A stretch of 64,000 bases of DNA from Streptomyces clavuligerus (GTDB lineage: Bacteria > Actinomycetota > Actinomycetes > Streptomycetales > Streptomycetaceae): positions 310,001 to 374,000 of the forward strand of contig NZ_CP027859.1 in assembly GCF_005519465.1 (NCBI RefSeq), read 5' to 3'. The notes under the pieces are model-generated. The model did not search any database and was not told where the DNA came from. It saw nothing but the letters and a program-made list of their open reading frames with translations. A program made the position numbers and the translations under genes. This document shows positions 1-10,090 of the stretch, piece by piece (the stretch's first letter is position 1; every line of letters begins with the position of its first letter).

Positions 1-1283
1 CCCAGGCCGAGCTGGTCCCGCTGCCAGGCGATGAACTGCGCGAAGCTGCGGCGGGACTGCACGACCCCCTTCGGGGCGCCCGTCGTTCCCGAGGTGAAGG
101 CGATGTACGCGGCCGACGAGTCCGCCGCGCGGGGAGCGGGCGGGGCGGTATGGCCGTCCGTCCCGGCTGTGCGGCTCCCCCTGATGGCTGCGGGCTCCGT
201 CCCCTCCGCCTCGGTCCGGGCGACCATGTACAGCCCGGTGGCGGCCCCGAGGGCGGCCGCGTAGGCACGCGACGACCCGTCGTGGAGCAGGACCTCGCAG
301 CCCGCGGCCGCCACCAGCGCGGTGTTCCGGCTGTGCGGCGCGTCGGGGTCGAGCATCACGAAGCAGCGGTCCGCGAACTGACAGGCCACCATCGCGAGCG
401 CGGCACCCTCGCTGTCGGAGGCGAGCACGGCGACCGGGCCGCCCCGCCCGGCACGTTCGAGCCGTGCCGCGAGCGAGTCGGCCAAGGCGCTCAGCTCCCG
501 GTAGCTCAGCGCGGAGCCGTCGGCCCCGAGGAGCGCCACCGCGTCGGGGGTGGCGACGGCCCAGGAACGCACCAGATCGCCCGGCATGAGGAGGTCACCG
601 GGGCCGGGGTCGGACGCCTGCCCCGGCAACTGTCCGATGGCGTCTTCCCACGACGGCCTCGTCACTTCCACGACCGGCCGGTCCGGCTCGGCCAGCAGGG
701 CGTCGAGAACGTCGAGAACGTGGTCGGCGAGCTGCCCGGCGGTCGACCGCTCGTACATCTGCTCCGCGTAGCGGACCGTCAGCTCTCCGCTTCCGCCGGT
801 CAGACCGAACACGAGATGGAGCTCCCCGGCCTCGGGCGCCGCGGACGCACCGGCCTCGCCGCGGTACACGGAGACGGCGCAGGGAAGGCGCTCCGTACCG
901 CCCGGCGCCCTCGGTGCCGGTTCCGGGCCCGGTCGCATCCGGTTCGCGACACGCGCGGTGAGGGTCCGCAGGGTTTCCTCTTCCCGGAGTTCCACGGAGA
1001 GTTCGACGGGTGCCCCACCCATCTCCGGCAACTCCGAGCCGCCGTACCGCGCACCGACTCGGAGGGTCCGGTTCCCGGAGAAGTCCGCCAAGGCCACGAG
1101 CGCGCCGGCGATCAGCACCGGGGGCACCGGGGCCGAGACGGGCGGCACGCCGGAGGCAACCGGCCCGACGTGCGCCCCGCGCAAGGGGCGGCCAACCGAT
1201 CCGAATGATTCCCCGACCCCGGGAAGGAGCATGAGATCACCGACTATTGATGTCGGCTCACAGGTCTCGACAGGGTTTTCCAT
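1..1283 (-). CDS. NRPS, condensation-domain tail plus adenylation domain (3' end outside window)
   Basis: Reading the minus strand from an ATG at 1283 gives about 427 codons with no stop before the window edge. GGAG lies 12 bases upstream of this ATG. Residues of roughly 130-210 resemble the last part of a condensation domain (LTVRYAEQMYERSTAGQL). An adenylation domain follows, with the A3 nucleotide-binding signature YIAFTSGTTGAPKG near the window edge. Adenylation domains activate an amino or aryl acid as acyl-AMP and load it on a carrier protein. The N-terminus lacks the HHxxxDG core of a condensation domain, so the C portion looks vestigial, as in some NRPS starter modules. Substrate cannot be read because the specificity pocket lies outside the window. 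The frame was read by hand and shows no interruption. Confidence 0.85.
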   Translation of the reverse strand, partial: MENPVETCEPTSIVGDLMLLPGVGESFGSVGRPLRGAHVGPVASGVPPVSAPVPPVLIAGALVALADFSGNRTLRVGARYGGSELPEMGGAPVELSVELREEETLRTLTARVANRMRPGPEPAPRAPGGTERLPCAVSVYRGEAGASAAPEAGELHLVFGLTGGSGELTVRYAEQMYERSTAGQLADHVLDVLDALLAEPDRPVVEVTRPSWEDAIGQLPGQASDPGPGDLLMPGDLVRSWAVATPDAVALLGADGSALSYRELSALADSLAARLERAGRGGPVAVLASDSEGAALAMVACQFADRCFVMLDPDAPHSRNTALVAAAGCEVLLHDGSSRAYAAALGAATGLYMVARTEAEGTEPAAIRGSRTAGTDGHTAPPAPRAADSSAAYIAFTSGTTGAPKGVVQSRRSFAQFIAWQRDQLGL

Positions 1284-1864
1284 TGAAGAAATCCACTCCT
1301 TTGCATGCGCCCAAGAGAGGATATTCAACAATCATCGTGTGATTTTTCTTTTCTCCTGTGAGGCAGAACGAGAGTCTAGGCCGAAAAACGATCAACACCC
1401 GCACGATGCCAGGTGATCTGAATCACAGGATCGATGTGTTTCACGAGCACGTCGCGCCGACCGACCCGTCACCGGACATCAGAAATGCGTCCGCACGGAC
1501 CCAATCGACCATGTGACCTCTCAATGCGGAAGCATGCCCCCATCCCCGGAAGATCGGACAGTATGGATTATTCCCAGCGAGCTGGTACCTGGCGTGGCAC
1601 TCGCACCATAACCACCTCTTCCGGAGGACGACCCACGCCAGACGGGTTCAGCGCAACTGCGCAGAACGACACTCCGCCCTCTTCGCAGATGCCGAGGCAC
1701 ATAGCTCTTCCACCCACCCCTCGGCACCGCCCCTTCCCGTTGCCTCACGACGGAGTCATAGATTTCGGCCACATATCACAGTCCACTGCCTCCGCCGGAT
1801 TTACGGAAATATTCGACGGGTGCGATCGAGCGGACTTTCGCCACTGGATATTTCCCGGAACCCG
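1284..1864. other. Intergenic region upstream of the NRPS gene
   Basis: No convincing gene. It is less GC-rich than its surroundings around 1325-1440 and lies upstream of the minus-strand NRPS, so it probably holds that gene's promoter. No operator or terminator was recognised. Confidence 0.4.
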
Positions 1865-1867
1865 CTA

Positions 1868-3022
1868 GAGATCTTCAATGGCCGAGGTTACGGTGGTCGG
1901 AAGTTGAGGCCGGTTTTGGTGATGAGGCCGTCGATGAAGCTGGGACGGTACTGCAGCCGCCTGAGCCGGGTCTTCACCAATGTGGTGAGCTGATCGAGGC
2001 TGTGCTTGGTGAGGTTGGCCAGAGATCTTTTCAGGTGTGACCACACGCCCTCGACGGATTGAGCTCGGGAGCGCAGGGCGGCAGCTGGTAGACGGTCAAC
2101 CATGGCCGGGTGTCGATCAGCTGCCGCATGGTGCGGCTGACGTGCGTGTTCAAGTTGTCGCAGACCAGGACGATGGGACCGCCGAGCTGCTGGTGCGCGG
2201 CATCCAGCAGGCGAGCGTAGCCGGTCTCGGTGAAGCCCTTGCGCCGGTTTTTGGCGGGGCCACGGCCGAGGTGGACGCGGTAGAGCAGCCGGGAGCGTTG
2301 ACCGGGTCTGGTGCAGATCAGCGCCGCCACGGAGACGCGTTTGGTGCCCGCGGCGGTAACCCGCACGACGGGTGTGCGGCCTCGCCGACCCCAGGTACGG
2401 CCTTTGGGCGGCCTCAGCCCTTGGCCTGCTTCGTCCTCGAAGCAGAGCCAGGCGCCCAGGTCCGCCGCCGTCTTTTTATGACGGGCCACTGCTCGTCCCT
2501 CCAGACGGCGATCCTCGCCTCGTCGCGCTCGGTTGCCTTACGAGAAGGAACCTGCACACTCCAGCCGATGCGGTGCAGCAGCAGGTCCAGCCCGGCCAGG
2601 GTGTACGCCACGCCGAACCGGCGCCGCACGACCTCGGCGATCCTCGCCGGAGTCCAGCACTGGTCGCTCCAGCCCTCCGCAGCCGGACCAGCATCCAGCA
2701 CCGCCCAGGAGACGCAGTTAACCCGCGTCAAGCTTGCAGCGGGCACCGCCTGGCCTTTTGGAGACCAGTGTCTGCCGACCACCCGCAGCCAACGCGCGCC
2801 GCCAGCGGTTCGCCGACATCCGCGTCGCTCTGAATCGCCGGGCCACCTCCCCGTCACTGACCCCCGCCTCGATCAGATCAGCAGCCGCCAACCGGACCCG
2901 CTCGCGCCGAGCCCGCTCCTCAGCCGTCAGCCCTCCACCATCGGGATACCTCATCCCTACGGCATAGCGCCGGCCCACCCCAACCGTCACGACCCCACGT
3001 AACCCAAACCCTTAAAGATCTC
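1868..3022 (-). mobile_element. Decayed IS630-family element with terminal inverted repeats
   Basis: The ends are inverted copies of CTAGAGATCTTCAA (1865-1878) and, read on the other strand, CTAGAGATCTTTAA (3025-3012), with one mismatch. Both ends sit at TA (1866-1867 and 3023-3024), the dinucleotide duplicated by IS630/Tc1-mariner-type insertion. The body, about 1.15 kb, holds one transposase broken in several frames. Length, TA target and transposase type agree with IS630. Confidence 0.85.
1894..2990 (-). pseudogene. IS630-family transposase, frameshifted
   Basis: The product is spread over four overlapping minus-strand frames. The N-terminal helix-turn-helix part (about 2954-2718) contains [21 protein letters not shown]. 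The middle part (2857-2480) contains WTPARIAEVVRRRFGVAYTL. The DDE catalytic part (2489-2060) contains the first aspartate in CFEDEAGQGLRPPKGRTWG and the second in IVLVCDNLNTHVS. The C-terminal part (2070-1894) has VEGVWSHLKRSLANL with the expected glutamate. Joining them needs shifts near 2720, 2480 and 2060, so no full-length transposase can be made. Confidence 0.9.
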
Positions 3023-3198
3023 TAGTACTCGAAACCCGCCAGTAATGGTCAGGGGTTGGGATCGGTGGGCGGAGGTGAGGGTGCCCTCGTTCTTCGTGAT
3101 TCCGTCGATGGTTCGGTAAGTGCCGAACTGTCCGGCCGGTAGCGTGCGGAGCCCTGGTGCGGGAGATGCCCGCGTTGGTAGGCACCGGAGGCGACCCG

Positions 3199-3798
3199 AT
3201 GTCGGAGACAGACCTGAAGCAGCAACTCGTCGAGCGATTCCGCGAGGTCAACGGCGCCCATCCGATGACCGATGCCGATGACGCATATGTCAGCGCACAG
3301 TTCGTTGTTCTGGAGGAACTGTGCGCAGCCCATGGCCGTGATGCCGATGCGGTCCGCCAGATGATGCTGGGGCAGTGTCTGCCGCTTCCGGGGTATCTGC
3401 GCTCCGACGGTGCGGAGATGGTGCCGGCCGACCTGTTCGCTCTTGCCGACGAGGCTGGCGGCGTAGAACGGCTCGAAGCGTGGTTCACCGCTCACTGGGC
3501 CGACCCGGTCACCGGGAGGGCGGAGTGGAATGCGTATCTCAGTGGACAGTACGTGTGTCTGCACTCGGTGACCCCGGCCGCCATTCAGCGCAAGGATTAC
3601 CTGACGACTGCGATCAGCGCCGCAGCGAACGAGCCGGATGCCGGTTCAGCACAGTGGTCGGAGCGGCTGCACGCGTCGGTCGACGAACTGGACACGCTGG
3701 AACCCGCGTTCACCGCCTACGACCGTCTTCGGTTTGACGGGCCCACGTCCCGGGACACCTGTATCGACGCCGTGCGCGCCCGCTTCCCGCACCCGTGA
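3199..3798 (+). CDS. DUF6058-family protein
   Basis: A 199-residue soluble protein. The ATG at 3199 is preceded by GGAGG at 3187-3191; the frame stays open upstream to 3157, but no ribosome site supports a longer product. The sequence resembles the actinobacterial DUF6058 family, often named as natural-product biosynthesis proteins although no biochemical role is known to me. Visible features are an acidic N-terminus, LPLPGYLRSDGAEMVPADLF near residues 60-80 and VCLHSVTPAAIQRK near 120. No signal peptide or membrane segment. The gene stands alone between the IS630 remnant and the broken HprK-like gene. Family assignment is from memory of the sequence type. Confidence 0.7.
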   Translation: MSETDLKQQLVERFREVNGAHPMTDADDAYVSAQFVVLEELCAAHGRDADAVRQMMLGQCLPLPGYLRSDGAEMVPADLFALADEAGGVERLEAWFTAHWADPVTGRAEWNAYLSGQYVCLHSVTPAAIQRKDYLTTAISAAANEPDAGSAQWSERLHASVDELDTLEPAFTAYDRLRFDGPTSRDTCIDAVRARFPHP

Positions 3799-4077
3799 CC
3801 CGGAGCCATGGCTTGCGTTCTGCGGATCGGTTGCCATCGCTCATGCCGCGCGGACTTCGGGATGTTCGGCGAGGTTGCCACGTTCGAAGCGGGCTCCGGC
3901 ACGGACGAGGGTGACGAGGTGGGGCACGTTCACGGCCCGCCACCCCGTTGGGCGGACTCGACGACGAGCTTCGCGCCAGACAGGGAGAATCCACCGGATT
4001 CCGCGGGGAAACCCCACAGAGATCACTCGCTCGGATGATCCCTGCGGGGGTCTCCGGGTATGGAGCGTCCCAGACCG

Positions 4078-5313
4078 TTATGCCTTGAGGACGGTCAGGG
4101 CGGTGAGAAGGGCGGTGTTGGCGGTGGTGTCGTGGCTGAGGGTGATGCCGTGCCAGGGCAAGGCGGACGAGGTGGGCACGGTGAGCGGTGCCGTGGTCCG
4201 GGGCGGGGAGGAGGCCGAAAACGTCCGGATAGCGGTCCTCGGTGCCCTCGGTGAAGAAGTCGGCAGCGGTCAGCTCGTGGCCGTCACCGACGACGGCCGG
4301 TGCGGCACCGGGGCTGATGCGGGGGGGGGAAGAGGACACGGGCGGCCCGGCCCTCGGTGGCCAGGGACGTCCCGAGCCAGGTTTCGAGCCGGTCGGGGAA
4401 GAACTGGGCCTTGAGTTCCCTGCCCTTCTCGCTGAACAGCGGGGCACGGGAGCCCTCTGCGAGGGCAGTGGTGAGGCGCTCCGTGCTGGGTCGGGTGCAG
4501 GCGCTGGCCGGACAGGGTCCGCTCGCGAACTCCGTCGGAGAGACCGAGCGCGTCCAGCAGACGAGGCCGATCGCGGCCGCCGCTGGCCACGGCGGGACCC
4601 GCGGTGTGCCGTCCTGGGGGTCGGGGCGGATGAAGACGCGGTCGTTGACCAGCAGCGACCAGCCCGCGCACCAGCAACACCGGTGATGCTCTTCCCCGCG
4701 CCCCTCCTCCCCCGAGCGTGAGAACCGTGTCCCCGTCCCTGTCGGCGGCGGAGGCGTGCAGGATCTGCCACCCGTCGGCCAAGAGCCAGCCGCGCAGGAG
4801 TTCACAGGCCAGACGGGCCGCGGCGGTCGCGACCGGGGTGCCCTGGTCCCCGGCGACCCGCAGGCGCCTGGTGGCGGGTCCGTAGCGGAAGGCGAGGTGC
4901 TGCCCCGGCTGGGCGGCGATCACGGTGCCGTCCACCTCACGCCGGTGCGCCAGCGCCGACCCCGCGTACAGGACCTGCTCGTGCGGCTGGTCGTGGACGA
5001 CCGCGGTGAGCTGGGCCCTTTCGGCCGGGTCGACGTCCGCCGTCACTACCGGCTCCCCGTACCCGGCGGCGACGTCGGCGGTGATGGTGTTCCACCAGGC
5101 GTCGAAGTAGCCGGCAGACCAGGCGGTCACCACAGACTGGTGGCTGGTGACGGTCACTGTGTGCCCGGCGGTGGTGATCCGGGTGGTGTACGGGGGCTGT
5201 TCGGTTTCGGTGTGGTGGCGGACGGTGGTGCAAGCGGCGCGGATCTTGCGGTCCGCGTCGGCGAGGAGGCGTTGCTCGGCGGGGTCGAGTCCTGGATCGA
5301 CCCCGGTGGGCAC
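4078..5313 (-). pseudogene. HprK-like P-loop ATPase, broken by several frameshifts
   Basis: The reading passes through three minus-strand frames. The start (about 5313-4710) is a clean frame with VTVTSHQSVVTAWSAGYFDA and LRGWLLADGWQILHASAADR. It loses phase inside the P-loop: one extra G is needed to connect DTVLTLGGG to GAGKSITGV near 4700. Later pieces include LLVNDRVFIRPDPQDGTPR, KGRELKAQFFPDRLETWLG, DFFTEGTEDRYPDVFGLL and the tail ANTALLTALTVLKA, ending with TAA at 4080-4078. Piece order and content match the intact HprK-like gene at 57502-58632 in this window, so it is a decayed paralogue. No partner genes of that operon remain beside it. Confidence 0.85.
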
Positions 5314-5561
5314 CCGGCGGTGAACCGCAAGGGCATTCCCCGGCAGGCGGTGCGGTCGAGGTTGACGACGGACAGTTCAGTGACCGTGTCGGCCGGGCCG
5401 AGCGCGGCTGTGAGCGCGACGAGGTCGGCTGCGGCCGGGCCAGAGCGAGCCCGCCTCAGCCCCGGGGTGATCCGGCGCGGGCGGGCGACCCAGTACCACC
5501 AGCACGGGCTGCCGGGCCGTGAACGGAACCGGCCGACCGGCCCCGGGTGTCCTGATGGGAT
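5314..5561. other. Region upstream of the broken HprK-like gene
   Basis: On the minus strand a short open stretch reads AADLVALTAALGPADTVTEL and then LDRTACRGMPLRF before losing phase. It looks like the tail of another decayed gene in the same direction, but the family was not recognised. The plus-strand gene at 5562 begins directly after it. Confidence 0.3.
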
Positions 5562-6806
5562 GTGAGAACCCCTTTATCCCTGCGTGAGAAGGGTCAGCGC
5601 GGGCTGCGTCTGTGGCCCGTCGGCGCCGTCCTCACGCTCGTCTTCGCCTCAGCCGTCCTCATCGCCGCGGCGGTGTTCGCCACCGCTTGGGGCCTCCTGG
5701 ACGCCCAAGGGCTCAAACGCGAACCCCGCCTCGACTCCAGAACCTTCTTCGACCTGGTGAAGCTCTCCTTCGGGGTGGTCGCCGGGGCCGGTGCCCTGGT
5801 CGCCCTCGTTGTCGCCTACCGACGCCAGCGGGTCGACGAGGACGGAGCCCTGCGGGAAGCCACCCGCCTGCACACCGAGCGCTTCACCGCGGCCGTCGGC
5901 CAGCTCGGCGACCCCTCCGCAGCTGTCCGCCTCGGCGGTGTCCACGCCCTGGCCGGACTCGCTGACGACGCCCCAACCCGCGCCCTGCGACAGACCTGCG
6001 TCGATGTCCTGTGCGCGTACCTGCGGCTCCCCTACATCACAGAAGCACACCTCCCCGGCGACGATGCCGACGCCCGGCACGCGTACCTGTCCCTGCGGGA
6101 AGTCCGGCACACCGTCATCCGCCTCATCCGTGACCACCTGCGGCTGGACGCCGACCACCCCCACTCCTGGCAGGGCCATGATTTTGACTTCACCGGAGTC
6201 GTCTTCGACGGCGGAGACTTCACCCGGGCGGTGTTCTCCGGCGGCATCGTCGACTTCGGCCGCGCGGTGTTCCGAGACGCCAGGGTCAGCTTCGAGAATG
6301 CGCTCTTCACCGGCGGCATCGTCGACTTCGGCCGCGCGGTGTTCCCGGACGGCACGGTCAGCTTCGAGAATGCGCTCTTCACCGGCGGCATCGTCGACTT
6401 CAGACGGGCGGTGTTCTCCGGCGGCACGGTCACCTTTGCGCGGGCAGTGTTCTCCGGCGGCGGCGTCGATTTCACGCGGGCAGTGCTCTCGCGCGGCGTG
6501 GTCGATTTCAAGGGCGCGGTGTTCTCCGGCGGCACGGTCGATCTGGTGCGCACGGTGCTCAGCGGCGGGTGGGCCGACTTCAGGCAGGCGGTCTTCAAAG
6601 GCGGCATCGTCGACTTCACGCAGGCCGTACTCTCGGGCGGCGTGATCGACTTCAGGAACGCCGTGTTCTCCGGCGGCACGGTCAAGCTGGCGCGCACGGT
6701 GTTCACCGGCGGCGCCATCGCATCCGAGGGGGCAGTGGGTGATCTCCCCCTCGGCCTGGTCGACCAGGCCGAGCCTCCGCTGCCGGACGACCCCTTTCCC
6801 GCGTGA
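5562..6806 (+). CDS. Membrane protein with tandem 12-residue (pentapeptide-like) repeats
   Basis: 414 residues in three parts. Two hydrophobic segments lie at about 18-45 (VGAVLTLVFASAVLIAAAVF) and 68-88 (GVVAGAGALVALVVAY). A charged cytoplasmic region follows, with AVGQLGDPSAAVRLGGVHAL, common in Streptomyces pentapeptide-type proteins. From about residue 210 there are roughly 14 copies of a 12-residue unit of the form F-S-G-G-x-V-D-F-x-x-A-V (36 bases per copy), predicted to form a right-handed beta-helix. The function of this class is unknown to me; a membrane-anchored binding or scaffold role is inference. Codon use is uniform and the repeats keep phase, so the gene appears intact. The ATG at 5562 is the first start, but no strong ribosome site is visible. 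Confidence 0.8.
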   Translation: MRTPLSLREKGQRGLRLWPVGAVLTLVFASAVLIAAAVFATAWGLLDAQGLKREPRLDSRTFFDLVKLSFGVVAGAGALVALVVAYRRQRVDEDGALREATRLHTERFTAAVGQLGDPSAAVRLGGVHALAGLADDAPTRALRQTCVDVLCAYLRLPYITEAHLPGDDADARHAYLSLREVRHTVIRLIRDHLRLDADHPHSWQGHDFDFTGVVFDGGDFTRAVFSGGIVDFGRAVFRDARVSFENALFTGGIVDFGRAVFPDGTVSFENALFTGGIVDFRRAVFSGGTVTFARAVFSGGGVDFTRAVLSRGVVDFKGAVFSGGTVDLVRTVLSGGWADFRQAVFKGGIVDFTQAVLSGGVIDFRNAVFSGGTVKLARTVFTGGAIASEGAVGDLPLGLVDQAEPPLPDDPFPA

Positions 6807-6899
6807 CGGTCATGAGGAGGATGACAGGGCCCGGACCTCGATTACGGCCTTCGTTCAAGGGACGAACGACGGTTCTCACCGCCACAGAGCCTTCAACCC

Positions 6900-7244
6900 G
6901 TGGCCCGGCTTCCGGCTGACCGAGCACAAGACGGCCCTGCCCGGCCGGTTACGTCCTTGGGCCCGTACGGCCCCGAGCGAATCTACGCTCCTCGGCGCGC
7001 TCCCGCAGAGAGAGCGAAGACGGAACCGGCCACGGAGGCGCAGGTGAAGTACCTGACCACGCTCGCGGAGAAGGTCGGCACGGAACGGTTCGACGCCGAG
7101 TTCGCCAAGGTGACCAAGATGACCAAGATGACCAAGGGCAGCGACATCGAACCGCGGACTCCCCGGCAACGGTGCTCGACCGCCGCGAAGCGGCTGACCA
7201 AGGCGAAGGCCCGCACGCTGATCAGCGCTCTGGTCGGCGGCTGA
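6900..7244 (+). CDS. Small lysine-rich hypothetical protein, possibly a fragment
   Basis: Open frame of 114 residues. Only the second half looks protein-like: ATEAQVKYLTTLAEKVGTER, then LTKAKARTLISALVGG. This arrangement (a helix starting QVKYL and a C-terminal LTKAxA helix) recalls C-terminal segments of Streptomyces proteins whose role I do not know. The first 45 codons look non-coding, so the true start is unclear. A 9-base tandem repeat, gaccaagat, at about 7111-7137 encodes VTKMTKMTK. Could be a truncated 3' end. Confidence 0.35.
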   Translation: MARLPADRAQDGPARPVTSLGPYGPERIYAPRRAPAERAKTEPATEAQVKYLTTLAEKVGTERFDAEFAKVTKMTKMTKGSDIEPRTPRQRCSTAAKRLTKAKARTLISALVGG

Positions 7245-7367
7245 CTCACTCCCGCTCGGCGCCGCCGTGGACACGCGCCCGGCACCACCCCGCTCCCTGC
7301 CAGCGCCCGCGCTCGGTGCGAACTCCGCCGCGGCGGAGCCTCCGTGAAGTACTGCGCAACGCCGCCC

Positions 7368-8146
7368 CCATGTTCGCCGCTCTCGAGGCGCTCACCGAAT
7401 TCCTCGGACCGGACACAAGCCCTTCCGGCGGAGAACACGTGATCATCGCCCCGCTGCGCGGACGGCGGCGCGTCATCGGCGTCGCCGTGCTCCTGCGGCG
7501 CCCCCCACCGGGCCCTCTTCCAGCACGGCGCCCTCCTCATCGCGGCCCAGCTCGCCTCCTCCCACACCGCGATCACGGCCGAGCGGACCGCCGTGCGCTG
7601 GCACGGCCTCCGCCAGCAGGCACAGCCCGACCTGCCCGAACACCCCAACATCACCCCCAGCATCCGCCGCTTCGCCGCCGAGCAGATCAAGCACGCGACC
7701 GCCTTCCTCGCCTGGCTCGGCGAGCGGGACACCGCCCTCGCCGCCTGCGGCCAGGCCGACATCGACGCCTGGTGGGCCGAGAACGGCGAGCACAACCGCA
7801 ACTGCCTGCGGGCCTTCCTCAACTGGGCCATACAGAGCCGCCACTGCCAACGCCCGCTCTCCATACCCGCGATGAGAATCACCCGACGGGCCGCACTCGG
7901 CGAAGACGAACGCCTGGACGTACTCGGCCGACTGCGGCACCACCGCGCTCGCGGCGTTCTGCCAGATCCTCACGCTGCGCTACCGTGCCAAGGATCGGCC
8001 TCGCCAACTACAAGGGCACCTACACCATGAAGTACTCGCTGTGGCCGCAGGTCTCCACGGAACCCCTGGGGATGCGCACGGTCGAGTGGACCTACAAGGT
8101 GGCCTCCACCACCAGGGAGACCGTCCCCGTCACCATCTCCGTGTAG
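7368..8146 (+). pseudogene. Cluster of gene fragments, including a site-specific-integrase remnant
   Basis: Three pieces lie head to tail in different frames. At 7368-7590 are fragments reading EFLGPDTSPSGGEHVIIAPL and, in another frame, HGALLIAAQLASSHTAITAE, perhaps a degraded GAF-like sensor region. At about 7593-7960 the frame reads AEQIKHATAFLAWLGERDTA, DIDAWWAENGEHNRNCLRAF and NWAIQSRH, typical of the core-binding domain of actinobacterial tyrosine-recombinase relatives; the catalytic domain is absent. At 8029-8146 a 39-codon tail reads MKYSLWPQVSTEPLGMRTVE and ends PVTISV. None forms a complete gene. Confidence 0.5.
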
Positions 8147-9150
8147 TCCGGTCCCCGTCGGCGAAGCCCACACCGCTCTCGCCGCCCGGCTCCACCAGTC
8201 CCGAATCCGGCACCTCCGCCACCGTGTTCGCCCTCGGTCCGATCGACCGACCACCATGGCCACCACGCACGGCACGCTCCCGGAACGGCTCCTTCCCGCC
8301 CGCCGGGCACGTTCGGCACGGCCCGGCGGCGGTGCCGGGCGCGGGCCCGCCTGATCAGGGCGGGGGACGTCGTCCGGAACGATGTCGTACTCGGGGAACG
8401 CGCGGAGGGACAGCTCACGCAGGGCGGCGGCTGGGTTCGCCCGGAGCGGCCGGGCCGCTTCCAAGTGCGCGGCGGACGCGCGGCGGTAGCCGGACGGCGA
8501 ATCCGCTGAGGCCCGCACATTCCACCCCGCCGGAGGCCGGTGAACCGCGCCGGTCCGGCTCGGCACGGTGCTCGGCGCCCTGATGCCCGGCTGCGGGCGG
8601 TGGTGAACGCGATACTGCCGCGGGCCTGCCCGACGAGAGCCGGGTCGGCCCGGCGTCCGGGCGGACGTCGTGGGCGCGGAGCACTGCCGGGGCCGTGGCG
8701 GCCGTGGCTTCCACGGGTCGCGGCCCGTCGCGCGTTCGCTGCCGCGGCCGGTCGTTCGGCGTGCTCGCGTGGCGCCCGCATCAGGGTGGCGGGTGCGGGG
8801 CGCCGGCCCTTCTCCGTGCCGGCATGTTCCCGACCGACGGGCCGGCTGCGGCCCCGCGCCGCTTCGCGACCGGCTTGCGGCCCTCGCCGTCGAGAGAGAG
8901 CACTCGCCTGATCCCGCGGCCCGGCACAACGTCTCCCTGATGCTCCGGGCGGATCACTGCTTCATGATCGTGACGCCTCTCCCTGGATGGCCCACTCGGA
9001 TCGGGAACCCAGCCGAACGGGAGAGGCACAGGGCTCCCCGCCGTTCCATCCGGGCGAGGCGCGCCGCGACACCATGGTGCCGGTGGGTGCCGGGCCCTGC
9101 GCGGCCGTCCAGGCCGACACGACGCGACCTCGTGGTCGTGTTCGGTCGAA
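8147..9150. other. 1-kb region without a recognisable gene
   Basis: All long open frames here are arginine- and proline-rich on both strands, with no family match and no convincing ribosome site. I see no promoter, terminator or repeat that I can support. It is probably decayed sequence. Confidence 0.4.
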
Positions 9151-9540
9151 TGAGTGGTTTTTAGGCAGAACGCTCTTGGCCAGGGGCGGCTGGCTGATCA
9201 CAGGATGGGGAATCAGCGGGTCCTGCGAGAAATGTCATTATATGTCGGGCGTAGAGGTGGAGTTCCACAGCAGCACCGGCCTGAGGGCTTCCTTCAAGGG
9301 GGTGGTGGAACCGGACGGGGTCACCGGCCACCGGTACTCCGGGACGGTCAGGGCCACCTGCATGCTCGACCGGTCCAGCCGCGACTTCGCCAACACAGTC
9401 GCCCTCGGCAGCGGCGGGACGTCCGCCCAGTACACCTACCTGGAGAACGAGACGGCGGACTTCAGGATCGGGATCAACACCGGCGCCGGCAACCAGTTCG
9501 AGTACGGGCAGAAGGCCACGGCCGCACCGGGCGGGCCGCC
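9151..9540 (+). pseudogene. Fragment of a hypothetical protein with a Cys-x-x-Cys
   Basis: The frame 8987-9646 (219 codons) is convincing only in its middle: ITGWGISGSCEKCHYMSGVE, TGHRYSGTVRATCMLDRSSR and YTYLENETADFRIGINTGAG. This part looks like a beta-rich exported or surface protein with a CxxC and a third cysteine. The upstream codons and the arginine/proline-rich tail look unrelated, so both ends appear lost. Family not recognised. Confidence 0.35.
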
Positions 9541-9589
9541 CCGGAGGATCACCAAGGAGTCAAGGAGTTCACGAGTTCCCACATCTTCA

Positions 9590-10090
9590 CAGCCCGCGGC
9601 CCATGACCCGCCGGCCAGAGCACGGACAGGACGGAACACGCGCTGATGCGGAGCACCTTCGGCTTCGCGTGTCGCGGTCATGGGACGGGACGGAACCTTT
9701 CGGCCGCACAGGGCCGTGGCCCGACCATAGGCCCCGAGCCGTGGAGTCGCCGTGCTGCTCCTCGCGGGCGATCGCGTTGGCGACCTCGCTGATCGAGCGG
9801 TTCTGATCGGTGGTGGAGGAGAGGGTGTCGGCCTCGGTGGTCTCCTCGGTGCCGGTGGCCCTGGTGGTGCCCTGCCCGTCGACGACCGCGACCTTGGTGC
9901 TCTCACCGGCGGCGAGGGCGAGGCTGTGCAAGAGGCGGCCGAGCGTGACGCCCTGGGCCGACCAGCTCTGCTCGGTGGTGACGATCATGCCCTCGGCCGG
10001 GCGGTCGTGGAACGGCAGGTTCTCCTCACCCAGGTCGATCGCGCCCGTCGGCTTCCGCGTCGGCTCGCGTTGGGGATGTCGGTGAGCACC
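9590..10090 (-). pseudogene. Internal fragment of a large Streptomyces protein, family not named
   Basis: A minus-strand frame contains GEENLPFHDRPAEGMIVTTE, SWSAQGVTLGRLLHSLALAA, GESTKVAVVDGQGTTRATGT and SSTTDQNRSISEVANAIARE. Such a run occurs within long (about 1,000-residue) Streptomyces proteins of unknown role. Both flanks lose coding character, and the piece has neither a proper start nor end. It lies just upstream of, and antisense to, the secreted protein gene at 10381. Confidence 0.4.
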
